Assembly (NCBI RefSeq): GCF_016765775.1 | Contig: NZ_JAESVN010000001.1 | Span: 186,001 to 250,000, forward strand | Source: Szabonella alba | GTDB taxonomy: Bacteria > Pseudomonadota > Alphaproteobacteria > Rhodobacterales > Rhodobacteraceae | Reading direction: 5' to 3' | Length of the DNA: 64,000 nt | Shown: piece by piece, positions 9,805 to 19,012 of the stretch | How the letters are laid out: each line of letters starts with the position of its first letter | Numbering within the stretch: position 1 is the first letter of the stretch | The notes under the pieces: model-generated | Told to the model about the DNA's origin: nothing | The model's database searches: none | What the model saw: only the letters and a program-made list of their open reading frames with translations | Made by a program: the position numbers and the translations under genes

Positions 9805-9983
9805 TTGCGTTCCGTGCTATTCGCTGGCGCTTTCCGACGGGCCTGCCAGAGAATCATCCGGGGCGCGCGCGGGGGCGGCAATGGTCTGCCGTTCCGGCCC
9901 GGCACGCATCGCGGTCATGGACAGGCCCGGATTCCGGTTCTAGGCTCTGTCACAGATTGCGCAGGTTGCAGAAGGATCCCGCC

Positions 9984-10292
9984 ATGCCGCTTCCCCTTGC
10001 GCCCATCGCGCTTTACGCGATCAAAGGCGGCGCGATTGCCGCAACGATCTGGGCCGCGCGGCGCGGCCTGCGCGCCATTGCCCATCCGGGCCGCACCGAT
10101 CAGCGCGCCGAAGAGGCGCTGGACGGGCTGGACGACGGGCTTGCCCATCACCGCCCCCGCGACCGGGCCGAGGACGGCCAGCGCAATCTTGCAGGCCGCC
10201 TTCGCCGCACCCTTCGCTGGGGTCCTGAACCGGGGCAGGGGCTTGAGCTGGACGCGGCCTTTCTGGCACGGCTGCGTCTGCGCCGCATCTGA
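9984..10292 (+). CDS. Small hypothetical protein with an N-terminal hydrophobic helix (102 aa)
   Basis: Begins MPLPLAPIALYAIKGGAIAATIW, a likely single membrane helix, followed by an Arg/Glu/Asp-rich soluble part (RTDQRAEEALDGLDDGLAH) and a basic end (FLARLRLRRI). AAGGAT lies about eight bases before the ATG. I do not recognise the family and assign no function. It lies 179 bases after the PstS-OmpA gene and 114 bases before the GST gene. Confidence 0.6.
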   Translation: MPLPLAPIALYAIKGGAIAATIWAARRGLRAIAHPGRTDQRAEEALDGLDDGLAHHRPRDRAEDGQRNLAGRLRRTLRWGPEPGQGLELDAAFLARLRLRRI

Positions 10293-10406
10293 ACCGCCGC
10301 CTTCTTTCGGTTCGCCGCCTTTCCGGGCAGGGCCGCAGACCCCATCCTTGCCGCGGCAGACCCCGTGGCCCGCTTTTCGGAATTTCCCTGCCATAAAGGA
10401 CTGACC

Positions 10407-11015
10407 ATGCGCCTCTACCATTCCGCCACTTCGCCCTATGTCCGCAAGATCGAGGTTCTGCTGGCCGAGGCCGGCAAGACCGACGCGGTCGAACGCATCG
10501 CCGCAGGCGGCACGCCGGTCGATCCGGGCACCCAGCCGCTGGCCCTTAACCCCTTGGGCAAGATCCCGGTTCTGGAACGCCCCGAGGGCGCCTCACTCTA
10601 TGACAGCCGCGTCATCACCCGCTATCTGGACGATCATTTCAAGGCCGGGCTTTATCCGGCGGCCCCCCGGCTTTGGGATGTGCTGGCGCTGGAGGCAACG
10701 GCCGACGGCATTCTGGATGCGGCGATTCTGATGGTCTACGAATCCCGCGTGCGCCCCGAGGACAAGCGCTTCGATCCTTGGGTCGAGGGGCAATGGGCCA
10801 AGATCGACCGCGCGCTGGATGCGATTGAGGCCCGCTGGATGAGCCATCTGCACGGGTCGCTGGACATGGGCCAGATCGCTGTGGGCTGCGCGCTTGGCTA
10901 TCTCGATTTTCGTCATGCCGCGCGCACCTGGCGTGAGGGCCGTCCGGCCCTTGCGGCCTGGGAACAGAAATTTGCGGCGCGTGACAGCATGGCCCGCAGC
11001 GCGCCCCCGGCCTGA
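10407..11015 (+). CDS. Glutathione S-transferase family protein
   Basis: 202 residues. The N-terminal thioredoxin-like domain reads MRLYHSATSPYVRKIEVLL and NPLGKIPVLERPEGASLYDS; the latter includes the cis-Pro and the Ser that bind the glutathione backbone. The C-terminal part is the all-helical GST domain with a conserved late Asp (MGQIAVGCALGYLDFR). The enzyme probably joins glutathione to an electrophile or reduces a disulfide; the substrate cannot be told. The ATG at 10407 has AAGGA eight bases upstream; the 14-residue extension to 10365 has no ribosome site. Confidence 0.88.
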   Translation: MRLYHSATSPYVRKIEVLLAEAGKTDAVERIAAGGTPVDPGTQPLALNPLGKIPVLERPEGASLYDSRVITRYLDDHFKAGLYPAAPRLWDVLALEATADGILDAAILMVYESRVRPEDKRFDPWVEGQWAKIDRALDAIEARWMSHLHGSLDMGQIAVGCALGYLDFRHAARTWREGRPALAAWEQKFAARDSMARSAPPA

Positions 11016-11087
11016 GCGGCCCCAAGCGCCGCCTTTCAGGGCGCCCGCCCCGTCCCCCCCCCGCCCCGTCCTTGCAGGACAGGCCAG

Positions 11088-11117
11088 AGGCCCCGCCCCA
11101 GCCATGGCGCGGGGCCT
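11088..11117. terminator. Hairpin in the gap between the GST gene and petA
   Basis: A 9-bp stem AGGCCCCGC/GCGGGGCCT with a 12-base loop. Only a weak T-containing tail (TGT) follows, so this is a tentative terminator for the GST gene. The rest of the 304-base gap (11016-11319) is GC-rich and should hold the petABC promoter, but I could not pick convincing -35 and -10 boxes. Confidence 0.35.
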
Positions 11118-11319
11118 TGTGCTGCGCCGGGGCCAAGGGGGCGATCCGGCGAATCGGGACATGCGCGCAACGATCTGCAAGAAAGCCGCAATCTGCGCGC
11201 CTTTGTCCGCTGGACGCCACGGCACAAGGCGGCTAAACACCCGTCCATAAGGCGGCAGTTTCCTGCGGCCTCGTCAGGTTTTGGGCCGCCATCGTGCGGT
11301 TTCGGAAGGGAGAAGACCA

Positions 11320-11883
11320 GTGTCCCACGCAGACGAACACGCAGGCACCCGGAGGGATTTCCTCTATTACGCAACCGGCGGCGCAGGTGTCGTCGCGGCC
11401 GGTGCGGCGGTCTGGCCGCTTGTCAACCAGATGAACCCCTCGGCGGATGTGCAGGCGCTGGCCTCGATCTTCGTCGATGTCAGCACGGTTGAACCGGGCA
11501 CGCAGATGACGGTGAAATATCTGGGCAAGCCGGTTTTCATCCGCCGCCGCACGCAGGAAGAAATCGACGCAGGCCGCGCCGATGACGATGCCGCGAATAT
11601 TCTGGACCCGATGTCGCAGAACCCGAATAAGCCCGGATCCAGCGCCGATGACGCCAACCGCACGCTGGACGAGGCGGGCGAATGGCTGGTCATGGTCGGC
11701 GTCTGCACCCATCTGGGCTGCGTTCCGATCGGCGACGGCGCCGGAGAATTCGGCGGCTGGTTCTGCCCCTGTCACGGGTCGCATTACGACACGGCAGGCC
11801 GCATCCGCAGAGGGCCCGCGCCAGAGAACCTCTGGATTCCGGTTGCGGAATTCGCTGATGAATCAACGATCAAGCTCGGGTAA
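11320..11883 (+). CDS. petA: Ubiquinol-cytochrome c reductase Rieske iron-sulfur subunit
   Basis: 187 residues. The Rieske subunit takes the first electron from quinol in the bc1 complex and passes it to cytochrome c1. [19 protein letters not shown] is the twin-arginine-type membrane anchor. The 2Fe-2S ligands are C129 and H131 (CTHLGC) and C149 and H152 (CPCHGSH), with C134 and C151 placed for the disulfide; these numbers match the Rhodobacter enzyme. I start at GTG 11320 ([12 protein letters not shown]) because AAGGGAG precedes it and because this N-terminus matches the Paracoccus protein; the frame extends to a TTG at 11281 with no ribosome site. First gene of petABC, nine bases before petB. 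Confidence 0.97.
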   Translation: MSHADEHAGTRRDFLYYATGGAGVVAAGAAVWPLVNQMNPSADVQALASIFVDVSTVEPGTQMTVKYLGKPVFIRRRTQEEIDAGRADDDAANILDPMSQNPNKPGSSADDANRTLDEAGEWLVMVGVCTHLGCVPIGDGAGEFGGWFCPCHGSHYDTAGRIRRGPAPENLWIPVAEFADESTIKLG

Positions 11884-11892
11884 GGACAAAAC

Positions 11893-13212
11893 ATGGCCGG
11901 TATTCCGCACGACCATTACGAACCCAAAACGGGCGCCGAGAAATGGCTCCACAAGCGCCTGCCGATTGTCGGGCTGCTTTATGACACCCTGATGATTCCC
12001 ACGCCCAAGAACCTGAACTGGATGTGGATCTGGGGCATCGTGCTGACCTTCTGTCTGGCGATGCAGATCATCACCGGCATCGTGCTGGTGATGCATTACA
12101 CGCCGCATGTCGACATGGCCTTCGCATCGGTCGAACATATCATGCGCAACGTGAATGGCGGCCATATGCTGCGCTACCTGCATCAGAACGGCGCTTCGCT
12201 GTTCTTCATTGCGGTCTATCTGCACATCTTCCGGGGTCTCTATTACGGCTCCTACAAGGCGCCGCGTGAGGTGACCTGGATCATCGGCATGATCATCTAT
12301 CTTCTGATGATGGCGACGGCCTTCATGGGCTATGTGCTGCCCTGGGGTCAGATGTCGTTCTGGGGTGCCACGGTCATCACCGGCCTGTTCGGCGCGATCC
12401 CCGGCATCGGTCCGGTCATTCAGGAATGGCTGCTGGGCGGGCCTGCGGTGGACAATGCCACGCTGAACCGCTTCTTCAGCCTGCATTACCTGCTGCCCTT
12501 CGTGATTGCGGCGCTGGTCGCGGTGCATATCTGGGCCTTCCACCACACCGGCAACAACAACCCGACCGGGGTTGAGGTGCGCCGCACCTCGAAGGCCGAG
12601 TCGGAAAAGGACACGCTGCCCTTCTGGCCCTATTTCGTCATCAAGGACCTGTTCGCGCTGGCCGTGATCCTGCTGGTGTTCTTCGCCATCGTCGGCTTCA
12701 TGCCGAACTATCTGGGCCACCCGGACAACTATATCGAGGCGAACGCGCTGGCGACGCCCGCGCATATCGTGCCGGAATGGTATTTCCTGCCGTTCTACGC
12801 GATCCTGCGCGCCTTCACCGCCGATGTCTGGGTGGTGCAGCTGGTGCAGTTCCTCAGCTTCGGGATCATCGACGCCAAGTTCTTCGGCGTGCTGGCGATG
12901 TTCGGTGCAATCGCGGTGATGGCGCTGGCGCCCTGGCTGGACACCTCGTCGGTGCGCTCGGGCCGGTATCGTCCGATGTTCAAATGGTGGTTCGCGCTGC
13001 TTTGCGTCGACTTCATGGTGCTGATGTGGGTCGGCGCGATGCCTGCCGAATCCCCCTATGACTGGATTTCGCTGATCGCTTCGGCCTATTGGTTCGCCTA
13101 TTTCCTCGTGATCCTGCCGCTTCTGGGCGTGATCGAGAAACCGCTGCCGCAACCGGCAACGATCGAGGATGACTTCAAGGCGCATTACCCCGACACGAAC
13201 CCGGCAGAGTGA
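11893..13212 (+). CDS. petB: Cytochrome b of the bc1 complex
   Basis: 439 residues, eight membrane helices. The four haem-ligating histidines are H97, H111, H198 and H212, exactly as in Rhodobacter and Paracoccus. The quinol-oxidation site motif [15 protein letters not shown] is intact. Cytochrome b carries electrons across the membrane in the Q cycle. The gene lies nine bases after petA, and petC starts 19 bases after its stop, so the three are one operon. Confidence 0.98.
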   Translation: MAGIPHDHYEPKTGAEKWLHKRLPIVGLLYDTLMIPTPKNLNWMWIWGIVLTFCLAMQIITGIVLVMHYTPHVDMAFASVEHIMRNVNGGHMLRYLHQNGASLFFIAVYLHIFRGLYYGSYKAPREVTWIIGMIIYLLMMATAFMGYVLPWGQMSFWGATVITGLFGAIPGIGPVIQEWLLGGPAVDNATLNRFFSLHYLLPFVIAALVAVHIWAFHHTGNNNPTGVEVRRTSKAESEKDTLPFWPYFVIKDLFALAVILLVFFAIVGFMPNYLGHPDNYIEANALATPAHIVPEWYFLPFYAILRAFTADVWVVQLVQFLSFGIIDAKFFGVLAMFGAIAVMALAPWLDTSSVRSGRYRPMFKWWFALLCVDFMVLMWVGAMPAESPYDWISLIASAYWFAYFLVILPLLGVIEKPLPQPATIEDDFKAHYPDTNPAE

Positions 13213-13231
13213 CAGAAAAGGACGAATGAGG

Positions 13232-14026
13232 ATGTTTCGCAAAATTGCACTCAGCGCCATTTCTGCCCTCGCCCTGACGGGCGGGGCTGCGATGGCGGCC
13301 GGTCCTGCCGGTGAGATCACCGACAAGGCCTTCAGCTTCGAAGGGCCCTTCGGCAGCTTCGACCGCAACCAGCTTCAGCGCGGGTTGCAGGTCTATACCG
13401 AGGTCTGTTCGGCCTGCCACGGCCTCAGATATGTGCCGATCCGTACCCTGTCGGATCCGGGCGGGCCGGAAATTCCGGCCGATCAGGTCCGCGCCTATGC
13501 GGCGATGCTGAACCCGGTTATCGACGCGGAAACCGGTGAGGATCGCGACCGTCTTGCGACCGACCATTTCCCGGTGTCGGGCATGGCAACCGCCCCGGAC
13601 CTGAGCCTGATGGCCAAGGCGCGCGCCGGGTTCCATGGACCCTACGGGCTGGGGATCAACCAGCTGTTCAAGGGGATCGGCGGGCCGGAATATATCTACT
13701 CGCTGCTGACCGGCTATACCGGTGAGGAGAAAGAAGAAGCAGGGTCCATCTTCTACGCGAACACCGCCTTCCCGGGCGGCTGGATCGCGATGGGCCCGCC
13801 GCTTTCCGATGGGCAGGTCACCTATGCCGATGGCACCGAAGCGACGGTCAGCCAGATGTCCGAGGATATGTCGGCCTTCCTGATGTGGACGGCGGAACCC
13901 AAGATGATGGCGCGCAAGCAGGTCGGCCTGACAGCGGTGATCTTTCTGGCGGTGTTTTCGGCCCTGCTCTATCTGACCAACAAGCGGATCTGGGCGCGTG
14001 CGAAAGGCTACAAGGTCGAGGCCTGA
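13232..14026 (+). CDS. petC: Cytochrome c1 of the bc1 complex
   Basis: 264 residues. The signal peptide [18 protein letters not shown] ends at AMA before AGPAGEI. The haem c motif is CSACH at residues 59-63, with the later Met region WIAMGPPL and a C-terminal membrane anchor ([17 protein letters not shown]). Cytochrome c1 accepts the electron from the Rieske cluster and passes it to cytochrome c. The protein lacks the roughly 150-residue acidic Ala/Glu insert known from Paracoccus denitrificans c1, and lacks the cysteine-containing loop of Rhodobacter sphaeroides c1. I chose the ATG at 13232; an ATG at 13226 in the same frame would add two residues. Confidence 0.96.
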   Translation: MFRKIALSAISALALTGGAAMAAGPAGEITDKAFSFEGPFGSFDRNQLQRGLQVYTEVCSACHGLRYVPIRTLSDPGGPEIPADQVRAYAAMLNPVIDAETGEDRDRLATDHFPVSGMATAPDLSLMAKARAGFHGPYGLGINQLFKGIGGPEYIYSLLTGYTGEEKEEAGSIFYANTAFPGGWIAMGPPLSDGQVTYADGTEATVSQMSEDMSAFLMWTAEPKMMARKQVGLTAVIFLAVFSALLYLTNKRIWARAKGYKVEA

Positions 14027-14053
14027 TTGATCTGTGACTTTCTGAACCATGAC

Positions 14054-14086
14054 AAAACCCCGCCCGTTTCACCGGGCGGGGTTTTT
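14054..14086. terminator. Bidirectional terminator between petC and the convergent ClpP-like gene
   Basis: A perfect 9-bp stem CCCCGCCCG/CGGGCGGGG (14058-14066 with 14073-14081). Four A lie on the left and five T on the right, so it can stop transcription from both sides. The last base overlaps the stop codon of the leftward gene. Confidence 0.9.
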
Positions 14087-14856
14087 CAGTCTTCGGGCTC
14101 TGGCTCGGTCCAGATCAGGCGGTAGCGCTCCAGTTCTTCCGGCAGCAGGACATAGATCGCCTCGGGCGGGGTGGCGAGCGCATGGCGCATCACTGCCGGG
14201 TCAATGCCCAGGTCAAGGAAAAGCTCCATCACCCGGGCCTGACCGCGCTGGATATCCTCGGCAGCGATGAAGGCCGGCAGGATGGTGCTGGCTCCGAAAT
14301 AGTGCTGATGCAGGCCGACCTGCGCCTCGGGGTCGACGCTGCGGTTCACCCCGCCCGCAAGGATATAAGGGCAGGCCGAAAGGCAGATATCCCCCGCTTC
14401 CATCACACTGTCCAGATCCGCCTCACGGATCTGTCGTGCGATGCTCAGCGCCTCTTCCACAGCACCCCCGGGGGAATTGAGCCTGACCGTCGCAAGCCCG
14501 CCTTCCGCCATCAGCCATTCCTCGAACCGCCGCGAATCGCCCTCGGCAATGCCACCGGTCAGCAGCAGCACATCGCCCTCACGCAGGAAGGTCAGGCGCT
14601 CGGGCATGTCGCCAGTGCTGCGGAAGGGGCGGTCGGGATTGCCCTCACGCGACGGCGCCAGCGGCATGTTGCCCGGACGGTAGCGCCGGGTCTGGTCGCC
14701 CGGGCGCACCGGCACGTCAAAGGCCGGTTCATTGGCAGGCGACAGCAGGCGGGGCAGGGTGGGCAGCAGATCACTGCCCGCCATCACCGTGGCCAGACCG
14801 ATCTGCGCCAGCAGCAGACCCGCCAGCACGCCGCGCGTGGACAGGCTGCGCCTCAT
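14086..14856 (-). CDS. ClpP/crotonase-fold periplasmic protein (COG3904-like)
   Basis: 256 residues with an N-terminal anchor (GVLAGLLLAQIGLATVMAG). The C-terminal half resembles ClpP-like periplasmic proteins: GGLATVRLNSPGGAVEEAL corresponds to the oxyanion loop, and GDICLSACPYILAGG to the nucleophile-Ser turn. A His follows in QVGLHQHYFG. A peptidase or pseudo-peptidase acting outside the inner membrane is a reasonable inference, but the catalytic set is not certain. Its start overlaps the stop of the upstream membrane-protein gene as ATGA (14853-14856), so the two are translationally coupled and probably act together. Confidence 0.75.
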   Translation of the reverse strand: MRRSLSTRGVLAGLLLAQIGLATVMAGSDLLPTLPRLLSPANEPAFDVPVRPGDQTRRYRPGNMPLAPSREGNPDRPFRSTGDMPERLTFLREGDVLLLTGGIAEGDSRRFEEWLMAEGGLATVRLNSPGGAVEEALSIARQIREADLDSVMEAGDICLSACPYILAGGVNRSVDPEAQVGLHQHYFGASTILPAFIAAEDIQRGQARVMELFLDLGIDPAVMRHALATPPEAIYVLLPEELERYRLIWTEPEPED

Positions 14857-16205
14857 CGGCTGGCGGGGCCGTAAGCCGGGCCGATGGGCTTCACCTCGGC
14901 AAGGGAGGGGGGCTGCGGTACCCCTTCGGGCACGTCAGGGGCGGGTGGATCGGACGGGGCTGCTGCGGGCGGTTCCCGCTCCAGCGCGCCCTCGACCTCC
15001 CGCACGGCTTGCATTGCGGCGCGCAGTTCGGCCAGCGTCATCGTGTCCTCGATCCCGATGCGGGACTTGCCCGACCGGATCGCCGCCTGCGTGATCGCCA
15101 TCATGAAGACCAGAACCGCCGGAAGCAGGTCGATGGCAATGGCCCCCGCCCAGCTTGGCACGAAGTTCGCGGCATAAAGGATCACGGCATCGGCCGTGGA
15201 AATCGGCGTATAGGTCGTGTCGGCGGGGGGCGTCATCGCCATCACCCCCTCGGCCGCCAGCCGCAATGTATCGGCCCGCTGGGCCAGCAGGCCAAGGACG
15301 GAGGTGATCGTGCTTTGCTGGTTGCCCCGCGCCTCACCGGTGCGGCCGTCCAGTTCGGGCAGGATGACCGATTCCGCCAGATCTTGCGCGGCGCGGGAAA
15401 CAAGCGGCGCCACCGACAACTGGCGCAACTGCGTGATGATGCCCGCCAGCCGCACCGCCTCCTCGGAAAAGGCCACGCTGCGCGTCTCGACCGGGCCGGG
15501 TTCGACGGTCAGGGTGCGCATCCGCGACAGGATCGAATTGCCCTCGGCAAAGGCCGCGTTGACCAGCGGCTGCTGCGTGGCAATCTGCGCCTCAAGGCCG
15601 GCCAGTTCATCCGATTTCTGGCGCAGGACGCGGAACACCGCCCCACGCCCGGCAAGGCCCGACAGATCACCGGTCGCCTCTTGCTCGCTCAGATCCTGAA
15701 AGCTTTGCCGCACCCGGGCGACATCCAGTTCCAGCCCCTGCGCGGAAACCGCGATTGTATGCGCGCGCTCCAGCGAGGTCTGATAATCCTGCACGGTACG
15801 CGCCAAATGCTGTTCCACCGCTGCGGTGCCCGCCAATGCCGCCGCGTTCAGCCAGCTGGACATCGCGATAATGGCCAGCGATCCAAGCGCCATCGACAAA
15901 AGCAGCCCGATCCGCGCACCCATCGTGCGCACGGCGGGCAGAAGCCGCATCATATAGGTCCAGAATACAAAGATCCCGACCGACACGGCGATGGAATAGG
16001 ACAGGGCCGCAAAGAACGAAAGCGCCCCGGTCTGATCCAGCAGCGACGAGACCCCCAGATAGGTATAGATCCCCGAGGCCGTGGCCAGAACGCCAAGCGC
16101 GGGCCCGGTGATATTGTCCAGCCATGTGACATGGCCTTCCAGTTCCTTGGCATAGCGCAGCCCTTGCGTCTCTGCCGTGGTCAGCCGTTCGCTTGTGCGG
16201 TCCAT
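14853..16205 (-). CDS. Four-helix membrane protein with a long coiled-coil loop, function unknown
   Basis: 450 residues. Three hydrophobic segments lie at about residues 35-110 (FAALSYSIAVSVGIFVFW; IGLLLSMALGSLAIIAM) and a fourth near 370-390 (AIDLLPAVLVFMMAITQA). Between them are about 240 residues of heptad-like helix (ARVRQSFQDLSEQEATG, LRQKSDELAGLEAQIATQQ). The C-terminus is a Pro-rich cytoplasmic tail. The start at 16205 (MDRTSERLTTAETQGLRY) has a modest GGACGG site; the frame stays open far upstream, but that part is antisense to the riboswitch and thiB. It is coupled by ATGA overlap to the ClpP-like gene. I do not recognise the family. Confidence 0.72.
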   Translation of the reverse strand: MDRTSERLTTAETQGLRYAKELEGHVTWLDNITGPALGVLATASGIYTYLGVSSLLDQTGALSFFAALSYSIAVSVGIFVFWTYMMRLLPAVRTMGARIGLLLSMALGSLAIIAMSSWLNAAALAGTAAVEQHLARTVQDYQTSLERAHTIAVSAQGLELDVARVRQSFQDLSEQEATGDLSGLAGRGAVFRVLRQKSDELAGLEAQIATQQPLVNAAFAEGNSILSRMRTLTVEPGPVETRSVAFSEEAVRLAGIITQLRQLSVAPLVSRAAQDLAESVILPELDGRTGEARGNQQSTITSVLGLLAQRADTLRLAAEGVMAMTPPADTTYTPISTADAVILYAANFVPSWAGAIAIDLLPAVLVFMMAITQAAIRSGKSRIGIEDTMTLAELRAAMQAVREVEGALEREPPAAAPSDPPAPDVPEGVPQPPSLAEVKPIGPAYGPASR

Positions 16206-16318
16206 CGTCCGTTCCGTCCCCGTTTCAGAACGCCCAGCTTGCGCAACCCGGCGCGCTTGGCAATGGTCTGGCGCGCTGCCTGTCCGGAATGTGACCGGCA
16301 GGGAGAGGGCGAATGCCC

Positions 16319-16346
16319 TTGCGGTTGTGACTATGGGCGCTATGGT
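16319..16346 (+). promoter_or_regulatory. Probable sigma-70 promoter of the thi operon
   Basis: TTGCGG (16319-16324) and TATGGT (16341-16346) are separated by 16 bases. The predicted start, around 16353, falls just before the riboswitch. The match is partial, but the position relative to the riboswitch supports it. Confidence 0.5.
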
Positions 16347-16353
16347 TTGCCTT

Positions 16354-16440
16354 ACCTCGGGGTGCCCGGCAGCGGGCTGAGATGCGGAGCGATCCGTGAA
16401 CCCGTTGAACCTGAACCGGATCATACCGGCGGAGGGAAGG
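16354..16440 (+). promoter_or_regulatory. TPP riboswitch (THI element) ahead of thiB
   Basis: The stretch has the conserved TPP-sensor blocks in order: CGGGGTGCCC, GGGCTGAGATG, ACCCGTTGAACCTGA and CCGGATCATACCGGCGGAGG. The two arms bind the pyrimidine and pyrophosphate ends of thiamin pyrophosphate. It ends 50 bases before the thiB start, so it probably lowers thiBPQ expression when TPP is plentiful, most likely by hiding the ribosome site. This confirms the operon as a thiamin system. Confidence 0.95.
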
Positions 16441-16490
16441 TGAATGGTTCGTGCCATCCCGACTCCGCCCGTCGCAGATGGAGAGATGAC

Positions 16491-17495
16491 ATGAAACATC
16501 CGTTCCTTGCGCTGGGTCTTGCGGCTGCTACCGCGATGGTGGCACCCGAAACCCGCGCCGATGACAAGCCCGTGCTGACTGTGCTGGCCTATGACAGCTT
16601 CACCTCGGAATGGGGGCCGGGACCGGCCATCGAGACCGCGTTCGAGGCGGTCTGCGGCTGCGATCTGCGCATCATCGGCGCAGGTGATGGTGCCGCATTG
16701 CTGGCCCGTGTGCAGCTTGAAGGCCCGCGGTCCGAGGCCTCGGTCGTGCTGGGGCTGGATACCAACCTGACGGCGGCGGCGGCACAAAGCGGGCTGTTCG
16801 CGCCGCATGGCATCACGGATCTGCCGCATGATCTGCCGGTGGAGTTCGACGACCCGCTGTTCCGGCCCTTTGACTGGGGCTGGTTCGCCTTTGTCCATGA
16901 CCGCAACCGCCTGCCCGAGGCACCGGGAAGTTTCGAGGAACTGGCCGCCTCGGATCTGAAAGTGGTTATTCAGGACCCGCGATCCTCGACCCCCGGGCTG
17001 GGATTGCTGATGTGGGTCAAGGCCGCTTACGGCGACCGCGCACCCGAAATCTGGCAGGCGCTGGCCGACAATATCCTGTCTGTGACGCCGGGCTGGTCGG
17101 AAAGCTATGCGATGTTCCTTGAGGGGGAGGCGGATATGGTTCTGTCCTACACCACCTCGCCAGCCTATCACCTGATTGCGGAAGGCGATGACAGCAAATC
17201 CGCCGCTGCCTTTGCCGAAGGGCATTACCTTCAGATCGAACTGGCGGGCAAGCTGGCCGCAGCGCCCGAGCCGGAACTGGCCGACCGCTTCCTGCGCTTC
17301 ATGGCCAGCGATGAGTTCCAGAAGATCCTGCCGACGACCAACTGGATGTATCCCGCCCATATGCCGGATGAGGGGCTGCCCGACGGGTTTGACTGGATGA
17401 TTCGCCCCGAGACCTCGCTGCTGCTGCCCGCCGATGACGCGGCGGCGCTGCGGGCGGATGCGCTGGCCGAATGGCAGGCCGCGCTGTCACGCTGA
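16491..17495 (+). CDS. thiB: Thiamin/TPP ABC transporter, periplasmic binding protein
   Basis: 334 residues. The signal peptide ends near PETRA/DDKPVL. The mature part begins LTVLAYDSFTSEWGPGPAIE and carries the ThiB signatures TPGLGLLMWVKAAYG, DMVLSYTTSPAYH and FLRFMASDEFQKILPTTNWMYP. ThiB captures thiamin, TMP or TPP in the periplasm for the ThiPQ importer. GGAGA lies about six bases before the ATG at 16491. It follows a TPP riboswitch and overlaps thiP by 25 bases. Confidence 0.95.
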   Translation: MKHPFLALGLAAATAMVAPETRADDKPVLTVLAYDSFTSEWGPGPAIETAFEAVCGCDLRIIGAGDGAALLARVQLEGPRSEASVVLGLDTNLTAAAAQSGLFAPHGITDLPHDLPVEFDDPLFRPFDWGWFAFVHDRNRLPEAPGSFEELAASDLKVVIQDPRSSTPGLGLLMWVKAAYGDRAPEIWQALADNILSVTPGWSESYAMFLEGEADMVLSYTTSPAYHLIAEGDDSKSAAAFAEGHYLQIELAGKLAAAPEPELADRFLRFMASDEFQKILPTTNWMYPAHMPDEGLPDGFDWMIRPETSLLLPADDAAALRADALAEWQAALSR

Positions 17496-19012
17496 TCGCG
17501 GCGGCGCTGGCGGCGGCAATCCTGCTGCTGCTGGCGGCCCCGCTGCTTGCCCTGGGCCTGCGGCTCGGGGCGTTCTCGCTTGGCCCGGCTGATCTGGCCG
17601 CGATCCGCTTTACCGTCACGCAGGCGGCGCTGTCGGCGCTGGTTTCGGTGCTGCTGGCGGTGCCGGTGGCCCGCGCGCTGGCGCGGCGGCGGTTCCGGGG
17701 GCGTGAGACGCTGGTGACATTGCTGGGCGCACCCTTTCTGCTGCCCACGATCGTGGCGGTTCTGGGCCTGATCGCGGTCTTTGGCCGGGCGGGCTGGTTC
17801 AGCCAGATCCTTGCGCTGGCGGGCCTGCCGCCCGTGCCGCTTTACGGGCTGCAAGGGGTTGTTCTGGCGCATGTGTTCTTCAACCTGCCGCTGGCGGTGC
17901 GGCTGCTGCTGCAGGGCTGGCAGGCGATCCCGGCGGAACGGTTCCGCCTTGCTGCATCCTTGGGGTTCGGCGCGCGCGATCTGTTCCGCCATATCGAATG
18001 GCCGATGTTGCGCGCGGTGCTGCCGGGGGCGGCGCTGGTGATTTTCACCATCTGCCTGTCCAGTTTCGCGGTGGCGCTGACGATGGGGGGCGGGCCTTCG
18101 GCCACGACGGTTGAGCTGGCGATCTATCAGGCGCTGCGGTTTGAGTTTGACCTGCCCGCCGCCGCGCGGCTGGCGCTGGTGCAGTTCCTGCTTTGCGCGG
18201 CGGCCTTTGCCCTTGCAGGCCGGATTGCGCGGCCCGAAGGTTTCGGCGCCGGTCTGGGCCGGACCGGGGCGCCGCCTGCGCCCGGCGGGATTGTCCGTGT
18301 GCTGGACGCGGTCGTGATCCTGCTGGCGGCGGGATTTCTGCTTTTGCCGCTGGCGGCGGTGCTGCTGCGGGGCCTGCCGGGGCTGGCCAGCCTGCCGCCA
18401 CAGGTCTGGCAGGCGGCGCTGCGATCCATCGTGGTCGCGCTGTGCAGCACCGCACTGACCATGGCTGTCGCGCTGCCACTCGCGCTGGCTGCCGCGCGAC
18501 CGGGCCGGGTCTGGCCCGGGCTGGCCGCCACGCTGCCGCTCGCCTCCTCCTCACTGGTGCTGGGGACGGGGCTGTTCCTGATCGCGCTGCCGCTGGTCCG
18601 GCCCGCCGATCTGGCGCTGCCGGTGACGATGCTGGTCAATGCACTGCTGGCGTTGCCTTTCGCCTTTCGCATCCTTGCCGCCGATGCAAGGCGGCTGGAC
18701 GAGGATCACGCCCGCCTTGCGCGGTCGCTGGACATGCCGGGGCTGGCGCGGCTGCGCTATCTGATCCTGCCGCGTCTGGCCCGTCCTGCGGGCTTTGCCG
18801 CCGGGATTGCCGCCGCCTTTTCGATGGGGGATCTGGGCGTTATCGCCCTGTTCGCGACAGAACGGGAACTGACGCTGCCCCTGATGGTTCAGCAGTTGAT
18901 GGGGTCTTTCCGCACGCAGACGGCGGCCTCGGCGGCGTTGTTGCTGGTGGTGCTCAGCTTCGGGCTGTTCTGGATCTTTGACAGATGGGGGCGGCACCAT
19001 GCTGCGGCTTGA
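17471..19012 (+). CDS. thiP: Thiamin/TPP ABC transporter permease
   Basis: 513 residues built as two similar halves of about six helices each, as expected for the fused ThiP permease. Each half has an EAA-type cytoplasmic loop that docks the ATPase: first near AASLGFGARDLFRHIEWP, second near RSLDMPGLARLRYLILP. Helices are very Leu/Ala-rich. The ATG at 17471 lies inside the end of thiB, and the 3' end overlaps thiQ by 14 bases, so all three genes are translationally linked under the TPP riboswitch. Confidence 0.94.
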   Translation: MAGRAVTLIAAALAAAILLLLAAPLLALGLRLGAFSLGPADLAAIRFTVTQAALSALVSVLLAVPVARALARRRFRGRETLVTLLGAPFLLPTIVAVLGLIAVFGRAGWFSQILALAGLPPVPLYGLQGVVLAHVFFNLPLAVRLLLQGWQAIPAERFRLAASLGFGARDLFRHIEWPMLRAVLPGAALVIFTICLSSFAVALTMGGGPSATTVELAIYQALRFEFDLPAAARLALVQFLLCAAAFALAGRIARPEGFGAGLGRTGAPPAPGGIVRVLDAVVILLAAGFLLLPLAAVLLRGLPGLASLPPQVWQAALRSIVVALCSTALTMAVALPLALAAARPGRVWPGLAATLPLASSSLVLGTGLFLIALPLVRPADLALPVTMLVNALLALPFAFRILAADARRLDEDHARLARSLDMPGLARLRYLILPRLARPAGFAAGIAAAFSMGDLGVIALFATERELTLPLMVQQLMGSFRTQTAASAALLLVVLSFGLFWIFDRWGRHHAAA

